Assembly: GCA_963669975.1 (NCBI GenBank)
Contig: CAVLJG010000010.1
Span: forward strand, 60,693,375 to 60,757,374
Direction of reading: 5' to 3'
Length of the DNA: 64,000 nt
Source: Acanthoscelides obtectus
Lineage: Eukaryota > Arthropoda > Insecta > Coleoptera > Chrysomelidae
Shown here one piece after another: positions 1 through 10,163 of this stretch; position 1 is the stretch's first letter, and each line of letters begins with the position of its first letter. The notes under the pieces are model-generated. The model made no database searches. It was not told the DNA's origin and saw only the letters and a list, made by a program, of their open reading frames with translations. The translations under genes and the position numbers were made by a program.

Positions 1-715
1 TACAGTTCAATGCTTCCAAAACACAGTACTGTACTTTGACGAACAAAAAGCGTCCTCGCGCTCATACAGTTTCCATGGACGGCCGAGTTTTACCAAAGAG
101 CCATTCATTTCGGCTGGTCGGAGTCCAGATCACCGAGGAACACATCTCGTCAATAGCTGCAGCTGCTGGGAAAAAGCTAGGCTATTTGTTTAGGGCTAAG
201 AAGTACTTTTCTCCGCATGACCTTCTCACTCTATACAAGGCCCAGATAAGGCCTAGCCTCGAGTATTGTTCACACATTTGGGGTGCTGCCGCCCCGAGTA
301 CATTGTCCATGCTCGATGATGTCCAGAGGAGGGCGGTCCGACTGATCGATGACTCTTCTCTAATAGACAGTCTCGGGACTCTTTCGCACCGGCGGGCCGT
401 CGGCGATCTAGCTCTTTTCTATCGCTACACCAACGGGCTTTGCTCCTCAGAGCTCTCTTCCATGATGCCGCCGCGCGATGTGCCTGCCAGACAGACCCGC
501 CTGACTTCGGCATCCCATCCTAACCGTGTCAAACTTCGTACATCCAGAACTGGCCGATACGACCGCTCCTTTGTCCCGAGGGTATCTAGATTGTGGAACA
601 ATCTACAAGAGGAAGCTTTTCCCAGTTCTACTAACCTAAGGCAGTTCAAAAATCCTACTAACAAAATTTCTTTGGGATCATCATAGCAGCTGCGGTGTTC
701 CGGCATTTAGGCTTC
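1..715 (+). mobile_element. Non-LTR retrotransposon (LINE) 3' end, reverse transcriptase C-terminus
   Basis: An open frame runs from the window edge to the stop at 684-686. Near its start it reads like an RT thumb region (N-A-S-K-T-Q-Y). It then carries the usual C-terminal stretch of insect jockey/CR1-type LINEs: LGYLFRAKKYF, SLEYCSHIWGAA, DVQRRAVRLI and a SFVPRVSRLWN tail. The catalytic palm lies outside the window. The stop is followed by a short GC-richer 3' UTR and then an A-rich stretch near 738-750, consistent with a LINE 3' terminus. No frameshift is visible in this part. Assignment to a clade is not possible from the C-terminus alone. Confidence 0.8.
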
Positions 716-864
716 TGCCTGCGCGGCTGTATCGATATAAAAAAAAGATAATATTAAAACAAAGTATACACGCCACAGGGATACAAAAAACACAGAGACC
801 TGTGAGCTGAGAAGTTTTTTGGGTATCCTATACTTGGCGGGAGTACTAAAATCTGGTAAACAGA

Positions 865-2060
865 ATATATTGAATCTATGGAACACGGACGGAACTGGAA
901 CTGATTTTATATACCTCACAATGTCAGGTTTGATAATATCCATGACAAGACTACCAGGCGTGAGTTAGATAAACTCGCTCCAATAAGGCAGGTTTTTTAA
1001 GAATTTGTTCAAAACTGCAAAACACCGTTTACTCCAAGTGTGTTTCTCACATTAGATGAGCAGTTGATTGCATTTAGGGGAGGATGTTCGTTCAGACAAT
1101 ATCTGCCATCAAAACCTGCCAAATATGGGATCAAAATATTGGCGTTGGTAGACCCAAAAACCATGAATACCATAAATATGGAAATATATGCTGGATTGCA
1201 ACCAGAGGGTCCTTACAAAGTTAGTAATGCAGCGTTTGACGTTGTAAAAAGAATGGTTGAACCCATAAAAGGTACAAATAGAAATATCTCTATGGATAGG
1301 TGGCTCGTAAGTATGCCATTGGCCATCGAATTACTCAGAGAAGACAAATTAACCATTATAGTTACAGTTAAGTCGAACAAAAGGGAGCTTCTACCTGAAT
1401 TTGTGAACACTAGAAATTGCCCTGAAGGAAGCAGTATGTTTGGATTCCAAAAGAATCTGTCTCTGGTTTCGTACGTCCCACGCAAATACAAAAATGTTTT
1501 GGCACTCTCAAGTACGCATCATGATGAAGAGACAGATAATTCTACGGGAAAGCCCGCGATCATTATGGAGTACCAAATTTGGAGTGGACATTGTTGATAA
1601 GATGTGTTCAGCATATAACGTAAGCAGGAATTCTAAGCGTTGGACATTAGTAATTTTTTTTCACCTGATGAATATGGCTGGGATTAATGCATTGAATTTA
1701 TATGTCGCGAATAAGAACTTTGAACCGACCGTAAGACGAGACTTTTTGTTGACTTTGTCAAAGGAATTAATTGCACGACAAATGAAAAGACGAATTTACA
1801 ACAGAAACGTGCCACGTCATATTAAAACTAAAGTGTGCTCACTTTTGAACATCGGAGAATTCCCAGTAGTGAAGGCTAATATACAAATGAAAGCGGGATC
1901 ATCTGTAAAAGGACGTTGCTGCTTATGTGATCGGAAAGCTGACCGAAAAACCAGAACAGCTTGTTTCAAATGCAAAGGTTTGGTATGCAAGGATCATTAT
2001 TATGTTATTTGCAAATCATGTTCCACAAAGGAAGATGACCAAGAAATTAGTTCTGAATGA
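865..2060 (+). pseudogene. piggyBac transposase remnant (copy 1)
   Basis: Broken piggyBac-type DDD transposase. Around 868-920 is LWNTDGTGTDF; after a frame change RRELDKLAPIRQVF follows, interrupted by a stop near 990. An open stretch from 1040 carries LTLDEQLIAFRGGCSF and SKPAKYGIKILALVD, the conserved piggyBac core. Near 1570 the frame shifts to GVDIVDKMCSAYNVSR, the third-aspartate region, and continues to 2060. The C-terminus holds a Cys-rich CCLCDRKADR...CFKCKGLVC-type zinc-binding domain, typical of piggyBac. The N-terminal acidic region is missing, so this is a 5'-truncated, non-functional copy. Confidence 0.85.
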
Positions 2061-2559
2061 TGAGTTCTCATTATTATATTTTTTTTTTAGCTTTAGTCTT
2101 TATTATAATTGAAAACTATAATTTGGATTTGTTTATTATGTTAGAAAACGCTGTTTTATTATATTTTCTCTTCTTCTGTTCGATAAAGTTTCAAAAAAAG
2201 TATTGTTTTATTTGTTTTAAATACTGTGTTTGTGAGAGCAAGGCAAAAATTCCGAAATGAAAGATTTGGGGTCCAAAATACCCCAGGCGATTAGACTAGT
2301 AAAAAAGTGAGGCGCGAGTAGCGGAGTGTTAAGCAATTACTTAAAATATCACTTGTTAAATACTTTAGTTTATTGTCGATGGGGTCACCCGGTAAGTTAC
2401 ATATAAAACAAACTTTCTCCGCACTTTCTTCCACGTTTTCATCACAAACGGCAGCTTCCTCGTGGTCCGACATGTTGCTCTAAACGACGCTCATATGTAA
2501 CTATAACTGAAAAGAAAACGCAGATGCTACAATGGACGCTACTGAGAGTAGGGATAGAC
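2061..2559. other. Intergenic, no clear gene; one small CxxC open frame
   Basis: AT-rich spacer between the piggyBac remnant and the Sola-like element. A minus-strand open frame at 2473-2291 (60 residues) begins MSDHEEAAV and contains VCFICNLPG. It might be the first exon of a transposon protein, but I do not recognise it and no partner exon is visible. Confidence 0.3.
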
Positions 2560-2934
2560 AGATGAGGAGTGACTGTGCAAAAGTCGATAAATCCATTTTC
2601 AATAATTTTTAGTTAACCCTTGATATCTCTTTGGAAAAAAGTTCCCCATCGTTTGAAAACACCAAAACTTAACAAAGTTTCATAACCTTAAATCCATTGA
2701 CCATGCAAAATCCAGTAAATCCAAATCCAGATTGAGCAAAAGTCGATATTTCCATTTTACCGCTAAAGCAAATCCGATTGTCCCGATTATAAAAAACTGC
2801 TTTTTGAAGTTCTGAAATTTGGTTTGCCATTAAGAGATGTCACCATAAGTCGTTAATAATAATTAGATATTACACTGCATCATTCTGTCAGTTCACTGCC
2901 GTTTCCTTACTTGATGTTCTACTGTGCAGCGTAT

Positions 2935-5304
2935 ATGAGTCATTTAGAGGTTGATATTACTGAAAAAGCGGGAAATAGAGGATCAAGAGTCAAAAAAACT
3001 AAGATATCTAAAAGTCACGTAGAAAAACAAAGATGGTAAGAAAATGATGAATTGTTAAATTTTTTAGACCAACCTGAAAATATGCAGTTTGAGGTAAATT
3101 TGTAATGAAAATAATATTTTGTTCTCTTTCCAGGTACAAAGATAAAGACCCTGGTTTAAAGAACGTTAATAGGCCGTGCAATCACAATGGCAAAAATTTT
3201 GGATGCATCAAAGTGAAGTTGAATGATATAAAACAAATTAGAAAACACCTATATGCAACAACGGATAAATCGGAACAGGATATTAAAATAAGCTATAAAA
3301 TTACCCTTGAACCGGTTGAGAGGAAACGTAGTTTGAAGGCAGTCCCAAAAAATCGTAACTTTAGTACCATGTACTACTTAAATCTGCCTCTGCAAGAAAA
3401 TTAATAACAGAAAAGTTGTAAAACATCGCAGAGGGGGCGATAGAATCACAGAATAAAAAAGACAAAATTATAGAATTTATTAGTAACCTAAAAGGTCGCG
3501 AAAGTCATTATAATCGTGCAAAATCCAAAAGGATTTACCTGCCAGCGCATCTTAGCATAAATAAGTTGCATAAGATATACAGGGTGACTTTGAAGTTGAG
3601 TCATTAATTTTCAGATAATGATTGTAGAAGGAAGATAAACCAGAATATGTGTGTAAAAATAAAAAAAAATTAAAAAAAAAAATACCTTGTTTTATAAAGT
3701 ATCCTCCCGACAAGTATTTCAGTGCGGACCTGTATTTGATCGTGAGGTCCCCTGTGAGATCTTAAGTCACCTGATTCACGAGCCCGTTGTACTACATTAA
3801 CAAAGGCACGAGGGGTTGGTTGCACTCGATTGGGAAACCGATCCGCATAAACATGTGCCATTTTTTATTTCGTTTGAGCCACGCAACAGAAACTATTCAC
3901 ACGCTAACCGACAGATACTGACTGTATGTATAACTGAACTGAATAAAACACTTAATTGCAAAAACGTCGTTCCAAATTCTTTCGCTTTTTTGTTTCCGAT
4001 GCGATGAACCGGTAAGGCGGATTATATCCGTTGTTGCCAAACACGAGTACATGATATTATTATTGAGACAGGGCGGTACTCAAACTTCCAAAGGGCTATA
4101 ACTTTGTTACTTTAATTTTACCAGAAAAATGGTAAAGGAAAAAAACATTTCTTTTGATCAGATCTACTCACTGTTAAAATAAATGACTCAACTTCGAAGT
4201 CACCCTGTATAATTCACAGTGTATTGAGCCAGGAGATCCTTGCAGTCATACCATGATGGACTTATTTTTAGAACCAAATTTAATATTGGCTTTTCTTCGC
4301 CAGCATCAGACTCTTGTGCACTTTGTAATAGACTAAAGCACAAAATCAAAATAGAGAAGGATGTCAAGAAAAAAAGCGATTTAATGATAGAACTACGCGT
4401 TCACAAAAAACGGGCCAACACTTTCTATGAATTGATGAGATAAAACGTACCAGAGTCCTTATTCTTATATGCAGTAAGTTCAACCCTTGCCACGAACCCC
4501 TATCAACAACGCCTTTTACGCTCAACAAATAAGTTTCTATGTTCTCAGCTATGTTGATTTACAATCTAAAAGTCCAACGTTTTATATCTGGACTGAAGAC
4601 TTGGCTGGCAGGGGCTCAACAGAAGTTTTATCTGCTCTTTTTGCACACCTGAATAGTCTAAATTTAAATCATATAAGAGTTCTTAGGCTTTTTTTGCGAT
4701 GGCTGCGGAGGTCAAAATAAAAATTCCCATGTGGTGCACACGTTATACTATTGGCTAAGACATCATTCGCCCACAGAATTGATATAAATTCGCCTGACAT
4801 TTCCTGCGAGAGGGCATAGTTTTTTGCCAGCAGACAGAGTATTTGGAAGGGTAGAGAAAGAACTGAGGAAACATCCTACTATTAAGAAGAAGGAAGGATA
4901 TGAACAACTATATTCTGAGTTTGGATCTCTAGAAATCCTTGGAACAGATTGGCTACTGTATGATGTGAAAAAATTGGGAAATTGTTTAAAGAAAGTTGAC
5001 TATTTCTGATATGAAAATTATAGTTCTGCGTAAAAATTCTTCAAGTACTATTTCTGTGACATGCTTCCAAAATTTTAGATACGAATGTACTTCTGAGGTG
5101 CCAAAATATTTACTAAAAAAGGGAAAGAAGGAATCACAGCTAAAATTGGATTCTATTGAACTTGGCCGTTCCATTGAAGAAAAAAAATCTTTAAGAAATT
5201 TGCTACTACAGGAATTTGGAGAGGGATGGAAACTTGATGAAGACCTGAGTTGGTATAAGGATATACTATTATCTCAGAACGAAACAGTACTGGAAGAAGA
5301 GTGA
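2935..5304 (+). pseudogene. Decayed Sola-like transposase of element A1
   Basis: Exon 1 starts at ATG 2935 (MSHLEVDITEKAG) and ends at 3035. A 98-bp GT-AG intron (3036-3133) keeps a tryptophan codon in frame. Exon 2 carries CNHNGKNFGCIKV and PVERKRS, then breaks into several frames: GRESHYNRAKSKRIYL near 3500; FNIGFSSPASDSCALCNRL at 4270-4330; YIWTEDLAGRGSTE near 4590; ADRVFGRVEKELRKHP near 4830; and an acidic end at 5304. The same blocks occur in order in element A2 (61.5-63.5 kb) and in divergent form at 37.8-39.8 and 60.0-61.5 kb. The D-N-C-x-x-Q-N-K-N block is spoiled here. Multiple stops and indels make it non-functional. Confidence 0.75.
3580..4207 (-). mobile_element. mariner-type MITE, copy 1, nested in element A1
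   Basis: 628-bp element with CAGGGTGACTT...AAGTCACCCTG ends, flanked by TA on both sides (3578-3579, 4208-4209). On the minus strand, 3852-3670, is a fragment of a DUF4817-type mariner helix-turn-helix N-terminus (RFPNRVQPTPRAFVNVV), with no DDE domain. A second copy of the same family, in the opposite orientation, is at 62372-63072. It interrupts the A1 transposase just after its GRESHYNR block. Confidence 0.85.
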
Positions 5305-5760
5305 GCAAGAAGAGGTGTGCGATTGCTTAGAAGAAGACATCGGACTTCATATTTATAATTTTTTTCTTATTTTTGTATTTACCATTCTATAAACGTGTTT
5401 TAATGTCGAAAACAGTTTTTATTTAACTTAAACCCCTTAAATAATGTTTAACTGAAAACTAAATTATAATTAGTAGAATATTTTGGGCAAAACTCAATAA
5501 ATCCAATTCCTGTTGAACAAAAGTCGATAAATACAAATTTGAAATATAAATATAAACAAATTTGAAATATAAATATAAACAATAACTTTTCAATGATATT
5601 GTTATTATAATGTCAGAAAATAATCAAAAGAGTCCAATAAAATACAGAATAAATAAATATCTGAGACAGCTTTAATATTTTTCTCAATGCTGGTTTTTCA
5701 CTGATTTCTCAAAACAAGATCTTATGGATTTATCGACTTTTGGATGGTCACTCCTCAGAT

Positions 5761-6650
5761 ATTATGGTTCATAGTATTCTGCGCCTCCGGTCCAGAATGA
5801 GCACCATTTGCTACCGCTATTGTCAATAGTATAAGGAATGCAGGTATACGAGGGCAGTTTTGAGAGTTTCAAATTTTATATATTTCATCTGGTGGTATAT
5901 TTGGACACATGCCGTATAGCTGCACTTATTTAAATATTTGTAAATTTTCCATAATCTTTACTGTTTATTATTGTATAAAATGTGTATAATTTTATTATTT
6001 TTAAATTTTAAAAAATATTATGAATGTTTGGCTACATTTATTACCCTCGAACCGGCGAATGTGTACGGCATTATATTATAACTAATTTATACAAATGTAG
6101 AAAGCAAAGCGGACAGATGCCGTGTAAAAATAAATCATCTTTATAATACGAATAATTTCCATAGGTGAAAATTATTGTTTTAATGTACGTGGAACTATTC
6201 TTTTTATCCGGCATATATTTTTTCTTGATGATTATTTCAAGTTTTAATGAAGTATGTTAATGCCGTACAAAATCATTTCACCATAAAATTACAATTTTTG
6301 GGGGAAGACTATTTTCCCCGTGTAGCCATATATTCCACGAAAAATGTACGGCATTATAAAAATTGTCGTTAATTTACCAAATACTATTAAAATTATTTAA
6401 TTTGAACTTGTATCAATTCACCACCATTATACTATATAAGGGTAGGGGGTTGCGATCCAAGTTTTCTCACCTCTGTACCAGCAGATATGTACGGCGTTGG
6501 TAAATATTAAATGTAAAAAATTACAGAAAGGTAACTGTAGCAATGCCGTACGTTAATTAATTAATTTTTCCGCATAGAAAATTTCCTGAAAATTAAAAAT
6601 CTTTTATGGCTTCCGGCACCATTATTTCCGTACGGCACTAACTGCATCGT
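5761..6650. repeat. Orphan array of ATGCCGTAC / GTACGGCAT motifs
   Basis: The 9-mer or close variants recur in both orientations at about 5909, 6063, 6117, 6260, 6346, 6489, 6543 and 6630; weaker relatives occur near 6683 and 6771. Exact 9-mers are at 6063-6071, 6260-6268, 6346-6354 and 6543-6551. No coding remnant is recognisable within the array. It resembles the subterminal repeats of the other elements here but has a different unit. Confidence 0.7.
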
Positions 6651-7140
6651 GATTATTTTGTTGGCATCTGTGATACTAAAGAAAGCCGTAAAAAAACATT
6701 TAGTCTTTTCCGACCCCTTCTGGACAGAAAATTCAATTTTTCCCTGTACTTACATGTACCGCTCTCAAGTGACGGCATAGAGCTAGAAGTTATTTTTTCA
6801 TTTAGCATTATCGTTCCGAGTAGGTTTCCTGCTGTATCACATGACCCCCCCATTTTTGCCCACAGCTCCCGGTCAACCAAAAAATTCTAGTAGTGGACTA
6901 TTTTCATTTATGGGTTTTACTGGATCTTTGACCTGCTTTTCTAAACGGCTACGTTTGTTATCATCAACATATATATTTTTTTCGGTATTGATTCAGCATT
7001 TCTGGCTGCACGTTTGATTTTACACTTGTAGCACGGGATGCTTGAAGTATCTTCGCTGACAATAGTGTGTTTGGCTGTGAAATGGAACGCGGAAGATTTG
7101 TACCAATTTCGTAATCATAATATTCGCACGTCTTCTCTCT
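6651..7140. other. Unassigned stretch beside the ATGCCGTAC array
   Basis: No gene that I can name. On the minus strand, frames between 7010 and 6650 read as charged sequence (DDNKRSRLEKQVKDPVKP, then VQKGSEKTKCFFT) broken by stops. This could be the decayed end of the protein belonging to the array element, but there is not enough to assign it. Confidence 0.3.
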
Positions 7141-7144
7141 GGCT

Positions 7145-7755
7145 TTGTGTATTATTATAAGCCTCCGCTACACTACTCGCAAAGTTGCTTCGTCGAAGTA
7201 TTTGTCGAAGTTGGCTGAAGTACGTGGCTATACACTCGTTCAACTTGGCGTGGGATATTTAATGATTCAAATATGGGGAGAAGTCTTAAAAATTGAACGT
7301 TTGGAATGCCCAAGGATCGGTCCATTACCGAAAATGGCGAATCTTTACCACATGTAATAGTGGGAAACGAAGCATTCCCTTGTAAAACTTATTTAATGAG
7401 ACCTTATTCAGGACGTGGATTGTCACAAGATAGAAGGATTTTCAATTGTCGTCTCTCAAGAGCTCGTAGAGTCTCCGACAATGCTTTTGGAATTCTTTGT
7501 CGAAAGTTTAGAATATTCTTGAATAAATTCAATATTCACCCAAAAAGTGCCAATAAAATAATTTTATCTAGTCTATGTTTGCATAAGTTAGAAATGACAA
7601 TGACTTTTTAACCGTACTAGAGCAAGAAAAAACAGAAAATGAAGATCCAGATTTTACAGGTATAACTAACATTGGAGGAAGATGCTCCAGTGAACTGGAT
7701 ACTGTTTGTATTCAATTACTTGTTAAAGAGAATATAATAAGTAACTATTCGTTCA
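7145..7755 (+). pseudogene. PIF/Harbinger transposase, DDE C-terminal half
   Basis: From about 7300 the frame reads VIVGNEAFPCKTYLMRPYSG, then LSRARRVSDNAFGILC and RKFRIFL. These are the hallmark VGDEAFPL...YLMRPY and RL-S-RARRVVENAFGIL blocks of the DDE_4 (HARBI1-type) nuclease, carrying the last catalytic acidic region. The frame closes at 7611. A shifted frame to about 7755 (NEDPDFTGITNIGGRCS) resembles the usual tail. The N-terminal half is missing or unrecognisable. It lies opposite the MADF-type exon downstream, an arrangement usual for two-gene Harbinger elements. Confidence 0.8.
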
Positions 7756-7790
7756 TATTTTATTTAAATGGATAAAAAAGCAATAATTAA

Positions 7791-7927
7791 TCAGTACTTA
7801 CCTTTTTCACTAATTTTATTCTCTATTTCCCTGCTATTTCGATTACTGTAGTGTTTATTAGCCATATCATAAAACCCACTGTATTCACCCACAAGAAGGA
7901 TAAGTTTTTCGATTTTTTCTTCGTCCA
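7791..7927 (-). pseudogene. MADF/Myb-like exon of a Harbinger element
   Basis: The Met at 7927-7925 starts MDEEKIEKLILLVGEYSGFY, then DMANKHYSNRNS. This matches the N-terminal half of a MADF (SANT-like) DNA-binding domain, including a short hydrophobic run and the YD...Y spacing. The exon ends in AAAAG/GTAAGT near 7798, a good splice donor, and no following exon is found before 7755. Harbinger transposons normally pair such a protein with the nuclease. Upstream, at about 8000-8200, is a GC-richer stretch with repeated GCAGAGC words that may be the element's terminal region. Confidence 0.6.
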
Positions 7928-8204
7928 TAATTAAAACTATTATCTCTTTTTGGCAAAATTCAAGTTGCTGCTTGCGTGCGAAACTTTCTACTCCCAGCTG
8001 TCCGTTAACAAGCAGAGCCGCGCATGTGTAGCTACAATGCTGTGAATTCAGTGATCCACGAAGAATTAAAATTTTGCTGCGCCGCGCTGCTCGACTCTGC
8101 GCAGAGCCGCTCTGCTTGGGTGAAAACGGTTTCATTTAATTACAAGTAGACAATAATACATTTCGCTACACCGCTCTGCTCTGCGTCGCGCCGTTCGATG
8201 CTGC

Positions 8205-9400
8205 TTAGATGGGAATCAGTCTTAACCGTTGTTCCAGTTTGTGGAACCGCTTTTCAGCTATAACCTTAGAATCGCCAAGCCTCATTATACTATCTTTGAA
8301 TGGAATGGAGACTATAAAACGCCCATCCGTATCGCGTATTGTACTGCTTACAAAATGTGTTTCACATAACCTCTCATCGACAGATTTGGGTATTTCCATT
8401 GGCACCTCTTCAATCTGCCAAAATGAGGCTAACTGATTTTGAATGGTCCTATTACTAACAGAGAGGTTGCAGATTGATTTGTCCGTATCTTGGCCAGGAT
8501 GTAAACTTAATGGTCCAGACACTACCCATCCTAAGACGGTTATTTGAAGTAAAGGCATGCCTGCGCCCAACTTGACTTGACCTATGCAAAGTGGTTCATA
8601 GAAAATTTCTATGCCAATCAACATGTCTATTTTGTCAGATACATAAAATGATGGATCTGCCAAACGCAGATCTTTCAGAGTATTCAACAAATTGTGATCA
8701 ACTTCAGCAATCGGGATATCATTTGTTATTGTAGGCAACACGTAAAAAGTCAAACACCTATTAAAAGCATTAATTGTTGATTTTATCTCTAAAGCACACC
8801 GTGCCTTGGCTATTAAAGCATTTTCATTGAGCCCAGATACCGTAAACCGGACATTTGTAGTAGCGATACCCAACTTCTTACAAAATTCCTTCGCGATATA
8901 GTTGGATTGACTCTCAGAGTCTAAAACTGCAAGCCCCTGACTAGCTTTGCAACGCTTGCAACCAATGTACCTATCTACATTGTGTACTAAAATGCCCTGA
9001 TCTGGGACAGTTCACACATGCTTTTTTGTCCTTTAGCTTATCATATCGATCTGACACACTTAATTTATTGAACAAAGAGCAATTCTGCACAAAGTGATTG
9101 CCATCGCAAACCAGACAGTGTGTGTAACAGTTGACGCCATTTACTCATGGTCGCATTTGGACGACCTCTGACCATTTCATCATTACTACACTACTACATT
9201 TCCATTCTATTGTTTCTAGTAAATTTGCTTATCTAACATTGTAGATATGATGTAGATTGTCAGCGTGACCCACGAATCTACTTCACCAAACTGCCCGAGA
9301 GACTTCAAATGCTTGGATAGTGTCGATAATGCGTCCAATTTCGCAAGGTGCTCCTGTAGCTAACGGAATTATCTGGAAAACCAACTGCATGTGTTTATGA
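8205..9400 (-). pseudogene. BEL/Pao retrotransposon remnant (gag zinc knuckles, protease, start of RT)
   Basis: Read from 9400 downward. A gag piece (KHLKSLGQFGEVDSWVTL) lies near 9330-9260. CCHC-like knuckles at about 9125-9010 read CLVCDGNHFVQNC and CVNCPRSGHFSTQC. A protease entry (LDSESQSNYIAKEFC) lies near 8930. The open frame 8873-8205 carries LADPSFYVSDKIDMLIG, the DUF1758-type protease region, TVLGWVVSGPL, and the linker into RT (DGRFIVSIPFKDS, RFHKLEQRL). RT catalytic motifs are absent, so the copy is truncated after residue 222 of that frame. At least two frame changes separate gag and pol parts. Confidence 0.85.
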
Positions 9401-10163
9401 GTTAGTAACTTGACCCTTAACTGATGACACTGAGTCTGGGAGACTCCGCCGGATCTACGGCATACGACTACTCCCTCTACAATTATTTTTGCATTGCATC
9501 ATGCTGCTCGGTGTACCTTCCTGACGTTTGTATGTTTTAATCTGTGAAAAGAGGAGCGCTCTACAAATGTTCATTCACAAAATATTTATAGGGAGTCCGG
9601 TAGACTCCGTGTCACCATTAGTGCAACTTTTTGATTGGCGATGTCACGTATTGATCGACCAGCCAAAGATTGCTAGGGACGAAAGGGGGAAATGCGATGA
9701 AAAAACCTTACCATTAGACGATTTTATATGGAGTCATAGGCGGAGATCGGAGAGACTTGAATTATTAATTGAATTTATATTTTATTACAACTGGTAGTAT
9801 TAATATTTTTTTGCGATTCATAATGACGTGATACCAAACATACATTATAAGAAATAAATATACACAAACACTGAATATTGAGAACAAAATAAATATATTT
9901 TTTAGGCAACAAGTAATATTCCTATGTACGCATTATGATTGAACAGCAAAACAAATTATGCATTCTTCTAAAATAGAATACAACAAGTCAAAAATATCTG
10001 ACTGAATAGAAAAATATAGGAAAACAAAAAGTAATTTCTTGATGAAATAACCCATAAACAACACATAGAATTAGACTTTCTACTGAGATACTAAAAGCCA
10101 CAAACCAATAGTATAATAAATGAATATCTAAAAATTCTAAAAGGTAGCCAATCTAGTATAGTT
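9401..10163. other. No gene recognised
   Basis: AT-rich spacer. A plus-strand open frame at 9528-9797 has no recognisable domain and its composition looks incidental. It could include an eroded BEL/Pao LTR, but I see no paired copy. Confidence 0.4.

Larger units (their letters stand above)
2577..5743. repeat. Six copies of a subterminal 19-mer (GCAAAAGTCGATAAATCCA) in element A1
   Basis: Copies lie at 2577-2595 (exact), 2705-2723, 2736-2754, 5487-5505, 5517-5535 and, inverted, 5725-5743. The two outermost copies are part of the terminal inverted repeats and the others sit within about 250 bases of an end. Subterminal repeats like this commonly serve as transposase binding sites; that role is inferred. 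Confidence 0.75.
2560..5760 (+). mobile_element. Sola-like DNA transposon A1 with TIRs and 4-bp target duplication
   Basis: The left end starts GAGGAGTGAC at 2564; the right end finishes GTCACTCCTC at 5756. The inverted match continues inward for about 32 bases, with a few mismatches, through the AAAAGTCGATAAATCCA core. Both ends are flanked by AGAT (2560-2563 and 5757-5760), a perfect 4-bp direct repeat. The element is about 3.19 kb including a nested MITE at 3580-4207. Four-base duplications are known for the Sola superfamily. That assignment is an inference from duplication length plus an RNase H-like transposase that is not of another family I recognise. Confidence 0.7.

Noticed and set aside
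707..943. Minus-strand open frame of 78 codons
   Set aside because: It overlaps the LINE 3' end and the start of the piggyBac remnant, which has clear homology on the plus strand; no domain is visible.
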